Below, in pieces: positions 27,097-36,274 of a DNA stretch of 64,000 bases. The stretch lies in NCBI RefSeq assembly GCF_902498915.1, contig NZ_CABVLQ010000001.1. The stretch is one strand, 5' to 3'. How positions within the stretch are numbered: position 1 is the first letter of the stretch; each line of letters starts with the position of its first letter. The position numbers and the translations under genes were made by a program. This DNA comes from Escherichia ruysiae (GTDB lineage: Bacteria > Pseudomonadota > Gammaproteobacteria > Enterobacterales > Enterobacteriaceae). The notes beneath the pieces were generated by a model. That model ran no database searches. It was not told the origin of the DNA and saw nothing but the letters and a program-made list of their open reading frames with translations.

Positions 27097-28624
27097 TGGC
27101 AGGTAACTGGTAGCTCCAGGTTTCACTCAACGTTTGATCGGCATTCACCAGGGCAGCACGCATTTCAGTGGTTTTCTTGGCATCTTTCACTTTCACACGC
27201 ATTACCAGACGCCAGCCTTTGGTGACCGGGTTATAGCGCACCGTGCTTTCTACAATCTCACCATTATCGCCAATGCTGGTTTGTGCAGTGACCGGTGTAT
27301 TCTCTGGCAGTTTTTTCATCTCTGCGCCAGTAAAATCGACCACAAAAGCGATAGTGCCGTCAGGCTGTCGAATCAGGTTCGACTGCTTCACATCCCCCGT
27401 TGAACGACGCGTCTGCTGCACCCAAGCGTTATCAGGCGCGTGAAGTTTGTCTTCATCACGGCTGAAAGTAATGGTGTATTTAAAGTTCATCTCTTTACCT
27501 GGTTCCGGTAACTGATCCGGCGTCCAGTAAGCGACGATGTTATCGTTGGTTTCATCGTTGGTTGGAATTTCCACCAGCTCAACGCTGCCTTTGCCCCACT
27601 CCCCTTTCGGTGTCACCCACGCGCTTGGACGGAGATCGTAACGATCGTCGAGATCTTCAAAGCGGGAGAAATCGCGGCCGCGCTGCAACAGACCGAAGCC
27701 TTGCGGGTTTTCCATCGAGAAGCTGCTGATCGCCAGATGTTTCGGGTTGTTTAGCGGACGCCAGATCCACTCACCGTTACCAGCATGGATAGACAGACCG
27801 TTGGAGTCGTGCAATTCCGGACGATAATTATTCGCCGGAGATGGCTGGTTCGGCCCGAACAGGAACATACTGGTTAACGGCGCAACGCCCAGTTTGCCGA
27901 CTTTATCGCGCAGGTAGATTTTCGATTGCACATCAACAACCGTGTCACGTCCCGGCATAACAACGAACTTGTAAGCGCCTGTCGCACGCGGCGAATCAAG
28001 CAACGCATAAATCGTTAAACGCTTATCGGTCGGTTTTGGACGCTCGATCCAGAACTCCTTAAAGCGTGGAAATTCTTCACCTGATGGCAAAGCGGTATCA
28101 ATAGCCAGGCCTCGGGCAGAAAGACCGTAAACCTGACCTGCGCCAATCACGCGGAAATAGCTGGCCCCGAGCATGCTGACGATTTCATCATTTTTATCTT
28201 TGCTGTTGATCGGGTAAAGCACTTTAAAACCGGCAAAACCAAGGTCTTTTACCGTGTCTTTGTCATGCTGAACATCGCCGAAAGTGAAATAATCCGGGCT
28301 GTATTTGATTCTTTTTACTGCCGTTGCAGTGACTTCATTTATTTTGACCGGTGTGTCGAAGTACATACCCTGATGGTAGAACTCGAGCTTGAATGGGGTC
28401 TTCAGATTGTTCCAGTATGCTTTGTCATGATTAAACTGGATCTGTTGATAGTCCGCGTATTTCATGTCGCGGAAAACGGAGGGCAAGTTACTTTTAGGCG
28501 CCTCATAGCCTTTCCCGGCTAAGGATTGAGCTTGCTTTGCGACATCGTCAATGCTGAAGGCCCAGCTTGATGATGTATACAGGGTTAACATTACTGCAGC
28601 ACTCAACCAACGCATTTTCATCAT
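27089..28624 (-). CDS. opgG: Periplasmic glucans biosynthesis protein OpgG
   Basis: OpgG (511 aa) is a periplasmic protein needed to release and branch osmoregulated glucans. A Sec signal peptide is visible (WLSAAVMLTLYTSSSWAF, cleavage after SWA near residue 22). The mature protein begins FSIDDVAKQAQSLAGKGY. The chosen start (MMKMRW) gives the family length and drops six extra codons. It is the first gene of opgGH; the divergent gene is opgC. Confidence 0.97.
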   Translation of the reverse strand: MMKMRWLSAAVMLTLYTSSSWAFSIDDVAKQAQSLAGKGYEAPKSNLPSVFRDMKYADYQQIQFNHDKAYWNNLKTPFKLEFYHQGMYFDTPVKINEVTATAVKRIKYSPDYFTFGDVQHDKDTVKDLGFAGFKVLYPINSKDKNDEIVSMLGASYFRVIGAGQVYGLSARGLAIDTALPSGEEFPRFKEFWIERPKPTDKRLTIYALLDSPRATGAYKFVVMPGRDTVVDVQSKIYLRDKVGKLGVAPLTSMFLFGPNQPSPANNYRPELHDSNGLSIHAGNGEWIWRPLNNPKHLAISSFSMENPQGFGLLQRGRDFSRFEDLDDRYDLRPSAWVTPKGEWGKGSVELVEIPTNDETNDNIVAYWTPDQLPEPGKEMNFKYTITFSRDEDKLHAPDNAWVQQTRRSTGDVKQSNLIRQPDGTIAFVVDFTGAEMKKLPENTPVTAQTSIGDNGEIVESTVRYNPVTKGWRLVMRVKVKDAKKTTEMRAALVNADQTLSETWSYQLPANE

Positions 28625-29016
28625 TTGTAGTTTATGTTTCATAATAAGTAAGCACTTCCCCCTTTGTGTGCTTATATCGATCCGATCTATTTTAATGGAT
28701 AACCAGCCATTCCGACAACAGAATCCCGGTATTATTCAGCGCGCCGGCTCATGGATTAAGCACCTGATTGCAACCGTTTTCACTTTCCGTGCTTATCCTA
28801 AAGACAGAAGGAGCGAGTTCGTGTAGGGTTTGCCGGCAAATTTATTTATCAACCGTCTTACAGGCGCTTCCATTTTGGTTAGTGATTGCGGCTATGCCGC
28901 GCAAAAACACATTTGAAGCCTGCACCTCATGCAGCAGGTCAGTGTCGTTACGGCAAAAGCCTAAAGGCATTACCCGGCGGGGATAAGACGAAAAATCCGA
29001 GATTAGTTAACCATAT
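28625..29016. promoter_or_regulatory. Divergent control region of opgGH and opgC
   Basis: These 392 bases separate two genes of one pathway read in opposite directions, so promoters for both should lie here. The half next to opgG is AT-rich. I see no credible small gene, tRNA or REP element. The repeated motif AAGCACNT/CTTAT (near 28650, 28670 and 28758) was noted but not assigned. Confidence 0.6.
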
Positions 29017-30174
29017 ATGAATCCAGTACCCGCGCAGCGTGAATATTTCCTCGACTCCATCCGCGCATGGTTGATGTTGTTAGGGATCCCTTTTCATATT
29101 TCTTTAATCTATTCAAGCCACACCTGGCATGTGAATAGCGCAGAACCGTCATGGTGGCTGACGCTTTTTAACGATTTCATCCACGCCTTCCGTATGCAGG
29201 TATTTTTCGTTATTTCCGGATATTTTTCCTACATGCTGTTTTTGCGCTACCCATTGAAAAAATGGTGGAAAGTGCGCGTTGAACGCGTAGGGATCCCGAT
29301 GTTAACGGCTATTCCCCTGCTCACCTTGCCGCAATTCATTATGCTGCAATATGTCAAAGGCAAAGCGGAAAGCTGGCCTGGGCTATCATTGTATGACAAA
29401 TATAATACGCTGGCCTGGGAATTAATTTCGCACCTGTGGTTTTTACTGGTGTTGGTCGTTATGACGACACTTTGCGTGTGGATATTTAAACGAATAAGAA
29501 ATAATTTAGAAAATTCAGATAAAACAAATAAAACTTTCTCGATGGTTAAGCTATCGATACTATTTTTCTGTCTGGGAATTGGCTATGCAGCAATAAGAAG
29601 AACGCTATTTATCGTTTATCCACCCATTTTAAGCGATGGCATGTTCAATTTTATTTTCATGCAGACGCTGTTTTATATGCCGTTCTTTATTCTCGGTGCG
29701 CTGGCTTTCATTTTTCCTAATCTAAAAGCCTTGTTTACCACACCGTCTCGTGGATGCACTCTCGCGGCAGCACTGGCATTTGTTGCTTATTTGCTCAATC
29801 AACGCTACGGCAGCGGCGATGCCTGGATGTATGAAACCGAGTCAGTGATCACGATGGTGCTCGGCCTGTGGATGGTGAATGTGGTCTTCTCCTTTGGCCA
29901 CCGTTTGCTTAATTTCCAGTCAGCGCGGGTAACCTATTTTGTAAACGCGTCGCTATTTATTTATCTGGTTCACCACCCGTTAACGCTCTTTTTCGGTGCT
30001 TACATCACTCCGCACATTACATCAAATCTGCTGGGTTTCCTCTGCGGTCTGATATTTGTGGTAGGGATTGCGATAATTCTGTACGAAATTCATTTACGCA
30101 TTCCGTTGTTGAAGTTTTTGTTCTCCGGCAAACCGATCGTAAAACGCGAGAATGACAAAGCGCCAGCTCGCTAA
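29017..30174 (+). CDS. opgC: Glucans biosynthesis succinyltransferase OpgC
   Basis: OpgC (385 aa) is an acyltransferase 3-family membrane protein that transfers succinyl groups to periplasmic glucans. About ten membrane segments are visible. The N-terminal REYFLDSIRAWLMLLGIPFH motif with the conserved Asp-x-x-Arg and His is typical of acyltransferase 3 proteins. The length matches the usual protein. Its end nearly meets clsC on the opposite strand (7-base gap). Confidence 0.96.
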   Translation: MNPVPAQREYFLDSIRAWLMLLGIPFHISLIYSSHTWHVNSAEPSWWLTLFNDFIHAFRMQVFFVISGYFSYMLFLRYPLKKWWKVRVERVGIPMLTAIPLLTLPQFIMLQYVKGKAESWPGLSLYDKYNTLAWELISHLWFLLVLVVMTTLCVWIFKRIRNNLENSDKTNKTFSMVKLSILFFCLGIGYAAIRRTLFIVYPPILSDGMFNFIFMQTLFYMPFFILGALAFIFPNLKALFTTPSRGCTLAAALAFVAYLLNQRYGSGDAWMYETESVITMVLGLWMVNVVFSFGHRLLNFQSARVTYFVNASLFIYLVHHPLTLFFGAYITPHITSNLLGFLCGLIFVVGIAIILYEIHLRIPLLKFLFSGKPIVKRENDKAPAR

Positions 30175-30181
30175 ACCATAC

Positions 30182-31603
30182 TTACAATAACCATTCAACG
30201 GGCAATATTGACGCCAGTCTGACCATAACCCGCTTCCAGAAACTGGTGGCGGGTTCTTTTTTGAGGATAATTTCCTCCTTCCCATGGCGATCGACCCAGT
30301 TGATTCGTCCCCACCGATCCAGACGGAGCTGCCAGGCCGCATCATACTGGCTCTGAATGAAGCGTTTATCGATTAATTGTGCCAGCGTTTCGCTCTCTAT
30401 CACGAAGCCCATTTCAGTATTGAGCAGCGTTGAACGCGGATCGAAATTGAATGAGCCAATAAACACTATTTTGCCATCGACACTGAATGTTTTAGCATGA
30501 AGGCTTGCGCCGGAATTACCAGTTATACCGCGATCGTGCAACGTGCTGCTTTGTTCCCGCGTCGGTTTCAGTTCATATAACTCAACGCCATAGCGGAGCA
30601 ATTTTTTGCGCCAGCGAGCATACCCGGCATGAACGACAGCGACATCGTTAGCGGCAAGTGAATTGGTTAAGATAGCTATCCTGACCCCTTTTCTGACCAT
30701 TCGTAAAAGCTGCGCCACTCCCGCGCGCGTTGGCACAAAATAGGAAGAGATAATATCAATACGTTCGCTGGGGGAGCCCATGATATCGAACAGGCGCTGC
30801 GGTAACAGTGAATGCCGTTTTGCCTTGCCCTCCCCTTTTGCCGGATCATCACTTAATAAACGCGTTCTTGCCCAGATAAGCGGCAATGTTCCGTCAACCA
30901 GTTGATTTATAAACGGACTTAACTCCATTTGGCACAAATAGCGATGTGTCTCGGTGTCGTTGTACCAGGACGCAGGTAGCTCAATACGGTCAGCCATTTC
31001 GCCATCGGGAACATCCAGCACCTGCTGCAACGGTGAAACTGATTTGCAATACCAGTAGCGGGCAAAATCATCGGCAACATCCTCAACAACCGGCCCTATT
31101 GCCAGGACATCTAAATCTGAAAAAAGTGGCTCTTCTCCCGCGCCGAAATAGGCATCGCCAACGTTGCGCCCGCCCACCAGCGTTACCACGCCATCGACGG
31201 TAAAACTTTTATTGTGCATACGACGATTGAGGCGGGAAAAATCGGTGATATAACCAAGCGGACGTAACAAGCGAAAAGAGAAAGGATTGAAAAGTCGAAC
31301 TTCAATACGCGGGTGACTATCGAGCAAGCGTAAAATATCATCAAGACCGGGAGTATTATTGTCATCCAGCAGCAAACGGACGCGAACGCCACGCTTCGCT
31401 GCGGCTAACAGAGCCGAAAACAGCAATCGCCCCGACATATCGTCCTGCCAGATGTAATACTGAACATCCAGCGTATGCTCCGCCATTTCTGCCAGACGAT
31501 ATCGTGCAGCAAACGCATCCAGACTTTTATCAAGGGGGAAAATGCCGCACTGCCCAGGATGTTGCGAGCACAGCGGCAGCACCGCGCTCGCCAGCCGGGG
31601 CAA
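30182..31603 (-). CDS. clsC: Cardiolipin synthase C (phospholipase D family)
   Basis: ClsC (473 aa) condenses phosphatidylglycerol with phosphatidylethanolamine to cardiolipin. Two HKD motifs are present: RRMHNKSFTVDG (near residue 150) and ASLHAKTFSVDG (near 390), each followed by GRN or GSFNFDPRS. The best start is a TTG (LPRLASAVLP) nine bases after AAGGAG, one base after the ymdB stop; ATG starts further upstream lie inside ymdB and lack spacing. Co-expression with YmdB, which enhances ClsC activity, fits this arrangement. Confidence 0.95.
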   Translation of the reverse strand: MPRLASAVLPLCSQHPGQCGIFPLDKSLDAFAARYRLAEMAEHTLDVQYYIWQDDMSGRLLFSALLAAAKRGVRVRLLLDDNNTPGLDDILRLLDSHPRIEVRLFNPFSFRLLRPLGYITDFSRLNRRMHNKSFTVDGVVTLVGGRNVGDAYFGAGEEPLFSDLDVLAIGPVVEDVADDFARYWYCKSVSPLQQVLDVPDGEMADRIELPASWYNDTETHRYLCQMELSPFINQLVDGTLPLIWARTRLLSDDPAKGEGKAKRHSLLPQRLFDIMGSPSERIDIISSYFVPTRAGVAQLLRMVRKGVRIAILTNSLAANDVAVVHAGYARWRKKLLRYGVELYELKPTREQSSTLHDRGITGNSGASLHAKTFSVDGKIVFIGSFNFDPRSTLLNTEMGFVIESETLAQLIDKRFIQSQYDAAWQLRLDRWGRINWVDRHGKEEIILKKEPATSFWKRVMVRLASILPVEWLL

Positions 31604-31604
31604 A

Positions 31605-32138
31605 TCATTCATCTCCTTGTTGGGTAAGGAGTCTTTCGTAGAGGTGGGCATTTTCTGCATCATAACAGACAAAGTATACCTGCTCAGGCAAAGCGTGACG
31701 GGTAATAAATTCTGAAACGGTTTTTACTGCTATTTCAGCCGCTGCAGCACGCGGGTAACCATAAACGCCGGTGCTGATGGCAGGAAATGCCACTGTCGCA
31801 TAGCCGTTCGCCGCTACCAGTCGTAGACTATTGAGATAGGCATCCTGCAATAACTGGTCTTCGTTTTGTTCGCCACCGCGCCAGACAGGCCCAACGGTAT
31901 GCACAACAGCTTTGGCAGGGAGATCGCCCGCAAGAGTAATCACTGCATGTCCCGTGGGGCAATCGCCCTGTTGCTGGCGAACTTTCAAACAGGCATCCAG
32001 CAACGCCGGGCCGGCTGCGCGATGAATAGCGCCATCAACGCCGCCGCCCCCCATTAATGACGGATTAGCCGCATTAACAATAACATCAACGGCTAGTTTA
32101 GTAATATCACCCTGCACAACATGAATACGCGATTTCAT
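31605..32138 (-). CDS. ymdB: O-acetyl-ADP-ribose deacetylase YmdB (macrodomain)
   Basis: YmdB (177 aa) is a macrodomain protein that hydrolyses O-acetyl-ADP-ribose and also inhibits RNase III. The ADP-ribose-binding elements are visible: VNAANPSLMGGGGVDGAIH (residues 23-41), TVGPVWRGG, and the AISTGVYGYPRAAAA loop (near 120). The length is exactly typical. One base separates it from clsC. Confidence 0.96.
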   Translation of the reverse strand: MKSRIHVVQGDITKLAVDVIVNAANPSLMGGGGVDGAIHRAAGPALLDACLKVRQQQGDCPTGHAVITLAGDLPAKAVVHTVGPVWRGGEQNEDQLLQDAYLNSLRLVAANGYATVAFPAISTGVYGYPRAAAAEIAVKTVSEFITRHALPEQVYFVCYDAENAHLYERLLTQQGDE

Positions 32139-32232
32139 AACGCCTCCTTACACCCTCTTGTTTCTTAAGTGTACAGCAGTGTTTTTAGGTAAATCGCATT
32201 TTTCTTGTCAGCAACGTGAGTAGTTCAGAAAC

Positions 32233-32544
32233 TTAGTTATATTCGATGTTCATCACAGCCAGCTTTTTCTGCTCATCAAGATACTGCACTTTTACTGAGG
32301 CAATTTGCGCATTTTTAACTTTGCCACTCATTAGCTCTTTGCTGGAATACGTTTTGCTCTGTACTGGACCATTTTGCATACAGGTCATTTCAACTGGCGT
32401 TAGCAAAGAGCTCACGTCACACGCGGGTTCCACGATTTGACCATAAAAATGAATCACGCCACCTTGCGCATTGCTTTCCGCTGTTGCAAAGAAAGGAAAA
32501 ACCAGGCTGCCGAGCATAAGGGAGTTTAACAACGGTCTGAACAT
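32233..32544 (-). CDS. ymdA: Conserved periplasmic protein YmdA
   Basis: YmdA (103 aa) has a signal peptide (LLNSLMLGSLVFPFFATAES, cleavage near residue 22) and two cysteines (EPACDVSS and VEMTCMQN) that could pair in the periplasm. The IHFYGQIVEPACDV stretch resembles the start of type 1 fimbrial subunits, so a fimbrin-like fold is possible; this is inference. No proven function. It lies downstream of csgBAC on the same strand. Confidence 0.88.
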   Translation of the reverse strand: MFRPLLNSLMLGSLVFPFFATAESNAQGGVIHFYGQIVEPACDVSSLLTPVEMTCMQNGPVQSKTYSSKELMSGKVKNAQIASVKVQYLDEQKKLAVMNIEYN

Positions 32545-32660
32545 CTATTCTGTTTCCTCAATGATTAATCATCCTTGAGGGGGTTATCCATGCTTTCAGG
32601 TTGGTCGATTCGCATCAGACCGTTCTCTTCCGGCTCGTTTTATGCTCAACTATTAATACA

Positions 32661-32993
32661 TTAAGACTTTCCTGAAGAGGGCGGCCATTGTTGTGATAAA
32701 TGAAGTGACTGTCCATCAGAAACCGTAACAACTATTTTCACCCGATCGTCCGGGGAAATATTTAAACTCAACTTCGTCAAGGCAATGGGTTGATTAGCGG
32801 GTAATGAAAGGGTCTTTTCTTGCTTCGTCTGACTTTGTCCCGAACTGCCTTCGCGTAGTGACAATATCTGAACCCGGCACAAGCATGATTGCGTAAGAGT
32901 AACTTCAGGAATAATGGTGTACATGTCACCTTGCTGGGTTGTATTAAAGGTTATCTGGCTGGAAAGTGCCGCGAGAAGTAATAACGCGTTCAT
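32661..32993 (-). CDS. csgC: Curli assembly protein CsgC
   Basis: CsgC (110 aa) is a periplasmic immunoglobulin-like protein that prevents premature CsgA amyloid formation. A short signal sequence (ALLLLAALSSQ) and the CxC motif in QSCLCRVQ, a family hallmark, are visible. The gene follows csgA after a terminator-like hairpin, so it should be expressed at a lower level than csgA. Confidence 0.95.
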   Translation of the reverse strand: MNALLLLAALSSQITFNTTQQGDMYTIIPEVTLTQSCLCRVQILSLREGSSGQSQTKQEKTLSLPANQPIALTKLSLNISPDDRVKIVVTVSDGQSLHLSQQWPPSSGKS

Positions 32994-33004
32994 ACTATTC
33001 TCCC

Positions 33005-33032
33005 GAAAAAAAACAGGGCTTGCGCCCTGTTT
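33005..33032 (-). terminator. Terminator/attenuator between csgA and csgC
   Basis: On the minus strand AACAGGGC-GCAA-GCCCTGTT is followed by an eight-T run. It lies 20 bases after the csgA stop and would reduce readthrough into csgC. Confidence 0.85.
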
Positions 33033-33051
33033 CTGTCATACAAATTCTGTA

Positions 33052-33510
33052 TTAGTACTGATGAGCGGTCGCGTTGTTACCAAAGCCAACCTGAGTTACG
33101 TTGACGCTGGAGTTAGATGCAGTCTGGTCAACTGCTGCACCGTTGCCACCACCGAACTGTTTAACAGTCATTTCAGAGTTTTTACCGTTCCACTGATCAA
33201 GAGTGGCGCTGTTACCGAAGCCACGCTGGGTCAGTTCAATTGAGCTGTCATCAGAACCTTGTCCTACGTCTGCGCCGTTACCGCCGCCGTGCTGGGTAAT
33301 AGTCAGATCAGAGTTGCGGGCATCAGCCTGCAATGCAACAGCAGAGTTACCGCCACCGTACTGATAAATATTCAGCTCTGAATTCGGGCCGCTGTTATTG
33401 CCGCCACCACCGTGGTTGCCGCCGCCACCGCCGTACTGAGGAATAGAACCTGCCAGAGCGCTACCGGAGAATACGATTGCTGCAATTGCTGCTACTTTTA
33501 AAAGTTTCAT
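33052..33510 (-). CDS. csgA: Major curlin subunit CsgA
   Basis: CsgA (152 aa) is the secreted amyloid subunit of curli fibres. The signal peptide ends SALAG near residue 20, followed by the Gly-rich CsgG-targeting N22 segment (SIPQYGGGGGNHGGGG). Five imperfect repeats follow with the S-x5-Q-x4-N-x5-Q pattern: SELNIYQYGGGN, SDLTITQHGGGN, SSIELTQRGFGN, SEMTVKQFGGGN and SSVNVTQVGFGN. The protein is one residue longer than the 151-aa K-12 form because of an extra Gly in the N-terminal run. Confidence 0.98.
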   Translation of the reverse strand: MKLLKVAAIAAIVFSGSALAGSIPQYGGGGGNHGGGGNNSGPNSELNIYQYGGGNSAVALQADARNSDLTITQHGGGNGADVGQGSDDSSIELTQRGFGNSATLDQWNGKNSEMTVKQFGGGNGAAVDQTASNSSVNVTQVGFGNNATAHQY

Positions 33511-33550
33511 GTAAAACCCCCATCGGATTGATTTAAAAGTCGAATGGAAA

Positions 33551-34006
33551 TTAACGTTGTGTCACGCGAATAGCCATTTGCGACTGTCTCTGCACTACAA
33601 TTGCCGTTTTTTGAGTACCATGCTGCGTAATATTTGCTTTATTACCAGAACCTTTCTGGATAATCATTGCAGTATTACCATATGCGCCTTGCGAAATACT
33701 GGCATCGTTGGCATTGCCCGCCTGATCAATATATGCAAGGTTATAATCTCCTGTCTGGTCAATCTTTGCCCGGTTGCTATTACCCTCTTGCGAAACAACC
33801 GACAAAAGTTTTGAGCCTCCCTGCCGTAACTGTGCACTATTATTAGTACCAGCTTGACCAACTATGGCTGCCTGATTAAATGAAGACTTACTCAATTCAT
33901 TTACCGCTAAGTTATATTCTGAATTAGCTAAATCATAACCTGCTGCGGCTGCAATCCCAGGCGCACCCAGTATTGTTAACATCACAAATAACAATTTGTT
34001 TTTCAT
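33551..34006 (-). CDS. csgB: Curlin nucleator CsgB
   Basis: CsgB (151 aa) is the minor curli subunit that anchors to the outer membrane and nucleates CsgA. A signal peptide (LLFVMLTILGAPGIAAAAG) precedes five curlin repeats, for example AAIVGQAGTNNSAQLRQ and TAMIIQKGSGNKANITQ. The last repeat has the basic VVQRQSQMAIRVTQR end needed for surface attachment. The start MKNKLLF gives the usual length. It is the first gene of csgBAC. Confidence 0.97.
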   Translation of the reverse strand: MKNKLLFVMLTILGAPGIAAAAGYDLANSEYNLAVNELSKSSFNQAAIVGQAGTNNSAQLRQGGSKLLSVVSQEGNSNRAKIDQTGDYNLAYIDQAGNANDASISQGAYGNTAMIIQKGSGNKANITQHGTQKTAIVVQRQSQMAIRVTQR

Positions 34007-34762
34007 GTTGTCACCCTGGACCTGGTCGTACATTTAAGAAATTAAATCATTTCAACTTGGTTGTTAACGCAAACCGTTTTTTGTTAACGCTGCGTTACGA
34101 TGGAAAGTATGTCTGCGGAAATATTTTTAATAACTCACCCGCGCGTTGTATTTTGCTTTTTTTGTTCATACCAAAGTATTAAAACTCGCGCAAATACGCT
34201 GTTATTTACGCAAAAATTATTTTGTTTTCTTTTAAAGTACCGTTTTTTGACAGCAAAAAATCGACAGTCAGCCTTCCTTCATGATTCGCGAAGATTACGT
34301 CGATATGTCTGTTTGACAAGCCGTGACAAACATCGTCTTTTTACGGCAAAAAATTGTCCATGGGCAACATCAGAGAAAGTAAGAAATTTTCACACGACAA
34401 AAGAACTATGTGAAAATAATTTTTATATGGATAATTATGGACTTAGCGTAATTTGTATGACTTTTTAAAATTGTGCAATAAAAGCCATATGTACAACTTT
34501 TCTATCAATTCTAAACTCCACAACCACGCCGCGTTAACATTTTAAAATTCCAGATTACATTTTGTTACACGTTTAACACTTGATTTAAGATTTGTAATGG
34601 CTAGATTGAAATCAGATGTAATCCATTAGTTTTATATTTTACCCATTTAGGGTTGATTTATTACTACACACAGCAGTGCAACATCTGTCAGTACTTCTGG
34701 TGCCTCTATTTTATAAAGGCAGCTGTCAGGTGTGCGATTAATAAAAAAAGCGGGGTTTCATC
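34007..34762. promoter_or_regulatory. Divergent curli control region (csgBAC / csgDEFG)
   Basis: This 756-base AT-rich region separates the two curli operons and in E. coli binds OmpR, CpxR, IHF, H-NS, RstA and CsgD. By analogy the csgD transcript has a leader of about 150 bases, in which GTGCCTCTATTTTATAAAGGC (34700-34720) and CAGGTGTGCG form hairpin arms targeted by small RNAs (OmrA/B, McaS, GcvB). AAAAAGCGGGGTTTC precedes the csgD ATG. I see no gene in this region. Confidence 0.8.
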
Positions 34763-35413
34763 ATGTTTAATGAAGTCCATAGTATTCATGGTCATACATT
34801 ACTGTTGATCACTAAACCTTCTTTGCAGGCGACCGCGTTATTGCAGCATTTAAAACAATCGCTGGCAATCACAGGAAAACTGCATAATATTCAACGTTCT
34901 CTGGACGATATATCTTCTGGCTGCATTATTCTGTTGGATATGATGGAAGCAGATAAAAAGCTCATTCATTACTGGCAGGATACATTAAGCAGAAAACACA
35001 ACAACATTAAAACGCTGTTGTTAAATACTCCAGATGATTACCCGTACCGCGACATTGAAAACTGGCCGCATATCAATGGTGTTTTTTACGCCATGGAGGA
35101 TCAAGAACGCGTAGTCAATGGGTTGCAAGGCGTCTTACGTGGTGAATGCTACTTTACGCAAAAGCTTGCCAGTTACTTGATTACACATTCCGGTAACTAT
35201 CGTTATAACAGCACGGAATCTGCCCTCCTTACTCATAGGGAAAAAGAGATCCTTAATAAGCTGCGTATCGGCGCCTCCAATAACGAGATTGCTCGTTCGC
35301 TGTTCATCAGCGAAAACACGGTAAAAACGCATCTTTATAATCTTTTCAAAAAGATAGCAGTTAAAAACCGAACACAAGCGGTCTCATGGGCAAACGATAA
35401 CCTCAGGCGATAA
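34763..35413 (+). CDS. csgD: Biofilm master regulator CsgD
   Basis: CsgD (216 aa) is a LuxR/FixJ-type transcription factor activating csgBAC and dgcC (cellulose). The N-terminal receiver-like domain lacks a complete phosphorylation pocket but has IILLDMMEAD (near residue 55). The C-terminal LuxR HTH is complete: LTHREKEILNKLRIGASNNE and SENTVKTHLYNLFKKI. The length is normal. csgE follows 4 bases later. Confidence 0.98.
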   Translation: MFNEVHSIHGHTLLLITKPSLQATALLQHLKQSLAITGKLHNIQRSLDDISSGCIILLDMMEADKKLIHYWQDTLSRKHNNIKTLLLNTPDDYPYRDIENWPHINGVFYAMEDQERVVNGLQGVLRGECYFTQKLASYLITHSGNYRYNSTESALLTHREKEILNKLRIGASNNEIARSLFISENTVKTHLYNLFKKIAVKNRTQAVSWANDNLRR

Positions 35414-35417
35414 AGCC

Positions 35418-35807
35418 ATGAAACGTTATTTATGCTGGATTGTAGCAGTAGAACTTCTCTTCGCTGCGGGAAATGTTCACGCCGTTGAAGTAGAAGTACC
35501 GGGATTGTTAACTGACCATACTGTTTCCTCTATTGGCCATGATTTTTACCGTGCCTTTAGTGATAAATGGGAAAGTGACTACACCGGTAACTTAACAATT
35601 AATGAAAGACCCAGTGCACGATGGGGAAGCTGGATCACAATAACGGTGAATCAGGACGTTATTTTCCAGACATTTTTATTCCCATTGAAAAGAGACTTCG
35701 AGAAAACTGTTGTCTTTGCACTGATTCAAACTGAAGAAGCACTAAATCGTCGCCAGATAAATCAGGCGTTATTGAGTACGGGCGATTTGGCGCATGATGA
35801 ATTTTAA
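35418..35807 (+). CDS. csgE: Curli assembly chaperone CsgE
   Basis: CsgE (129 aa) is a periplasmic adaptor that caps the CsgG pore and directs CsgA to it. A signal peptide is visible (LCWIVAVELLFAAGNVHA, cleavage near residue 21). The mature segment VEVPGLLTDHTVSSIGHDFY is characteristic. The length is typical and it lies between csgD and csgF. Confidence 0.96.
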   Translation: MKRYLCWIVAVELLFAAGNVHAVEVEVPGLLTDHTVSSIGHDFYRAFSDKWESDYTGNLTINERPSARWGSWITITVNQDVIFQTFLFPLKRDFEKTVVFALIQTEEALNRRQINQALLSTGDLAHDEF

Positions 35808-35831
35808 ATAAAAAATTGTTCGGAGGCTGCA

Positions 35832-36248
35832 ATGCGTGTCAAACATGCAGTAGTTCTACTCATGCTTATTTCACCATTAAGTTGGGCAGGAAATATGACT
35901 TTCCAGTTCCGCAATCCAAACTTTGGTGGTAACCCGAATAACGGCGCTTTTTTATTAAATAGTGCCCAGGCGCAGAACTCGTATAAAGATCCGAGCTATG
36001 ACGATGACTTTGGTATTGAAACGCCATCGGCGTTAGATAACTTTACTCAGGCCATTCAGTCCCAAATTTTAGGTGGACTGTTGTCGAATATTAACACGGG
36101 TCAGCCAGGGAGAATGGTAACCAATGAATATATTGTTGATATTGCCAACCGCGATGGTCAATTGCAGTTGAATGTGACGGATCGCAAGACAGGACAAACC
36201 TCGACCATCCAGGTTTCGGGTTTACAAAATAACTCAACCGATTTTTAA
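35832..36248 (+). CDS. csgF: Curli assembly protein CsgF
   Basis: CsgF (138 aa) is the surface-exposed part of the curli secretion complex and positions CsgB. The signal peptide ends SPLSWAG near residue 20. The mature N-terminus TFQFRNPNFGGNPNNG inserts into the CsgG pore in known structures and is fully conserved here. GGAGGC (35822-35827) is the ribosome site. Confidence 0.96.
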   Translation: MRVKHAVVLLMLISPLSWAGNMTFQFRNPNFGGNPNNGAFLLNSAQAQNSYKDPSYDDDFGIETPSALDNFTQAIQSQILGGLLSNINTGQPGRMVTNEYIVDIANRDGQLQLNVTDRKTGQTSTIQVSGLQNNSTDF

Positions 36249-36274
36249 GCCCCAGCTTCATAAGGAAAATAATC

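Noticed and set aside
28551..28826. 91-codon plus-strand frame in the opgG-opgC gap
   Set aside because: It begins inside opgG on the other strand, has no ribosome site and no homology I can recognise.
34100..34468. 122-codon plus-strand frame upstream of csgD
   Set aside because: AT-rich control DNA with a Lys/Phe/Leu-rich translation and no ribosome site; known to be regulatory in Escherichia.
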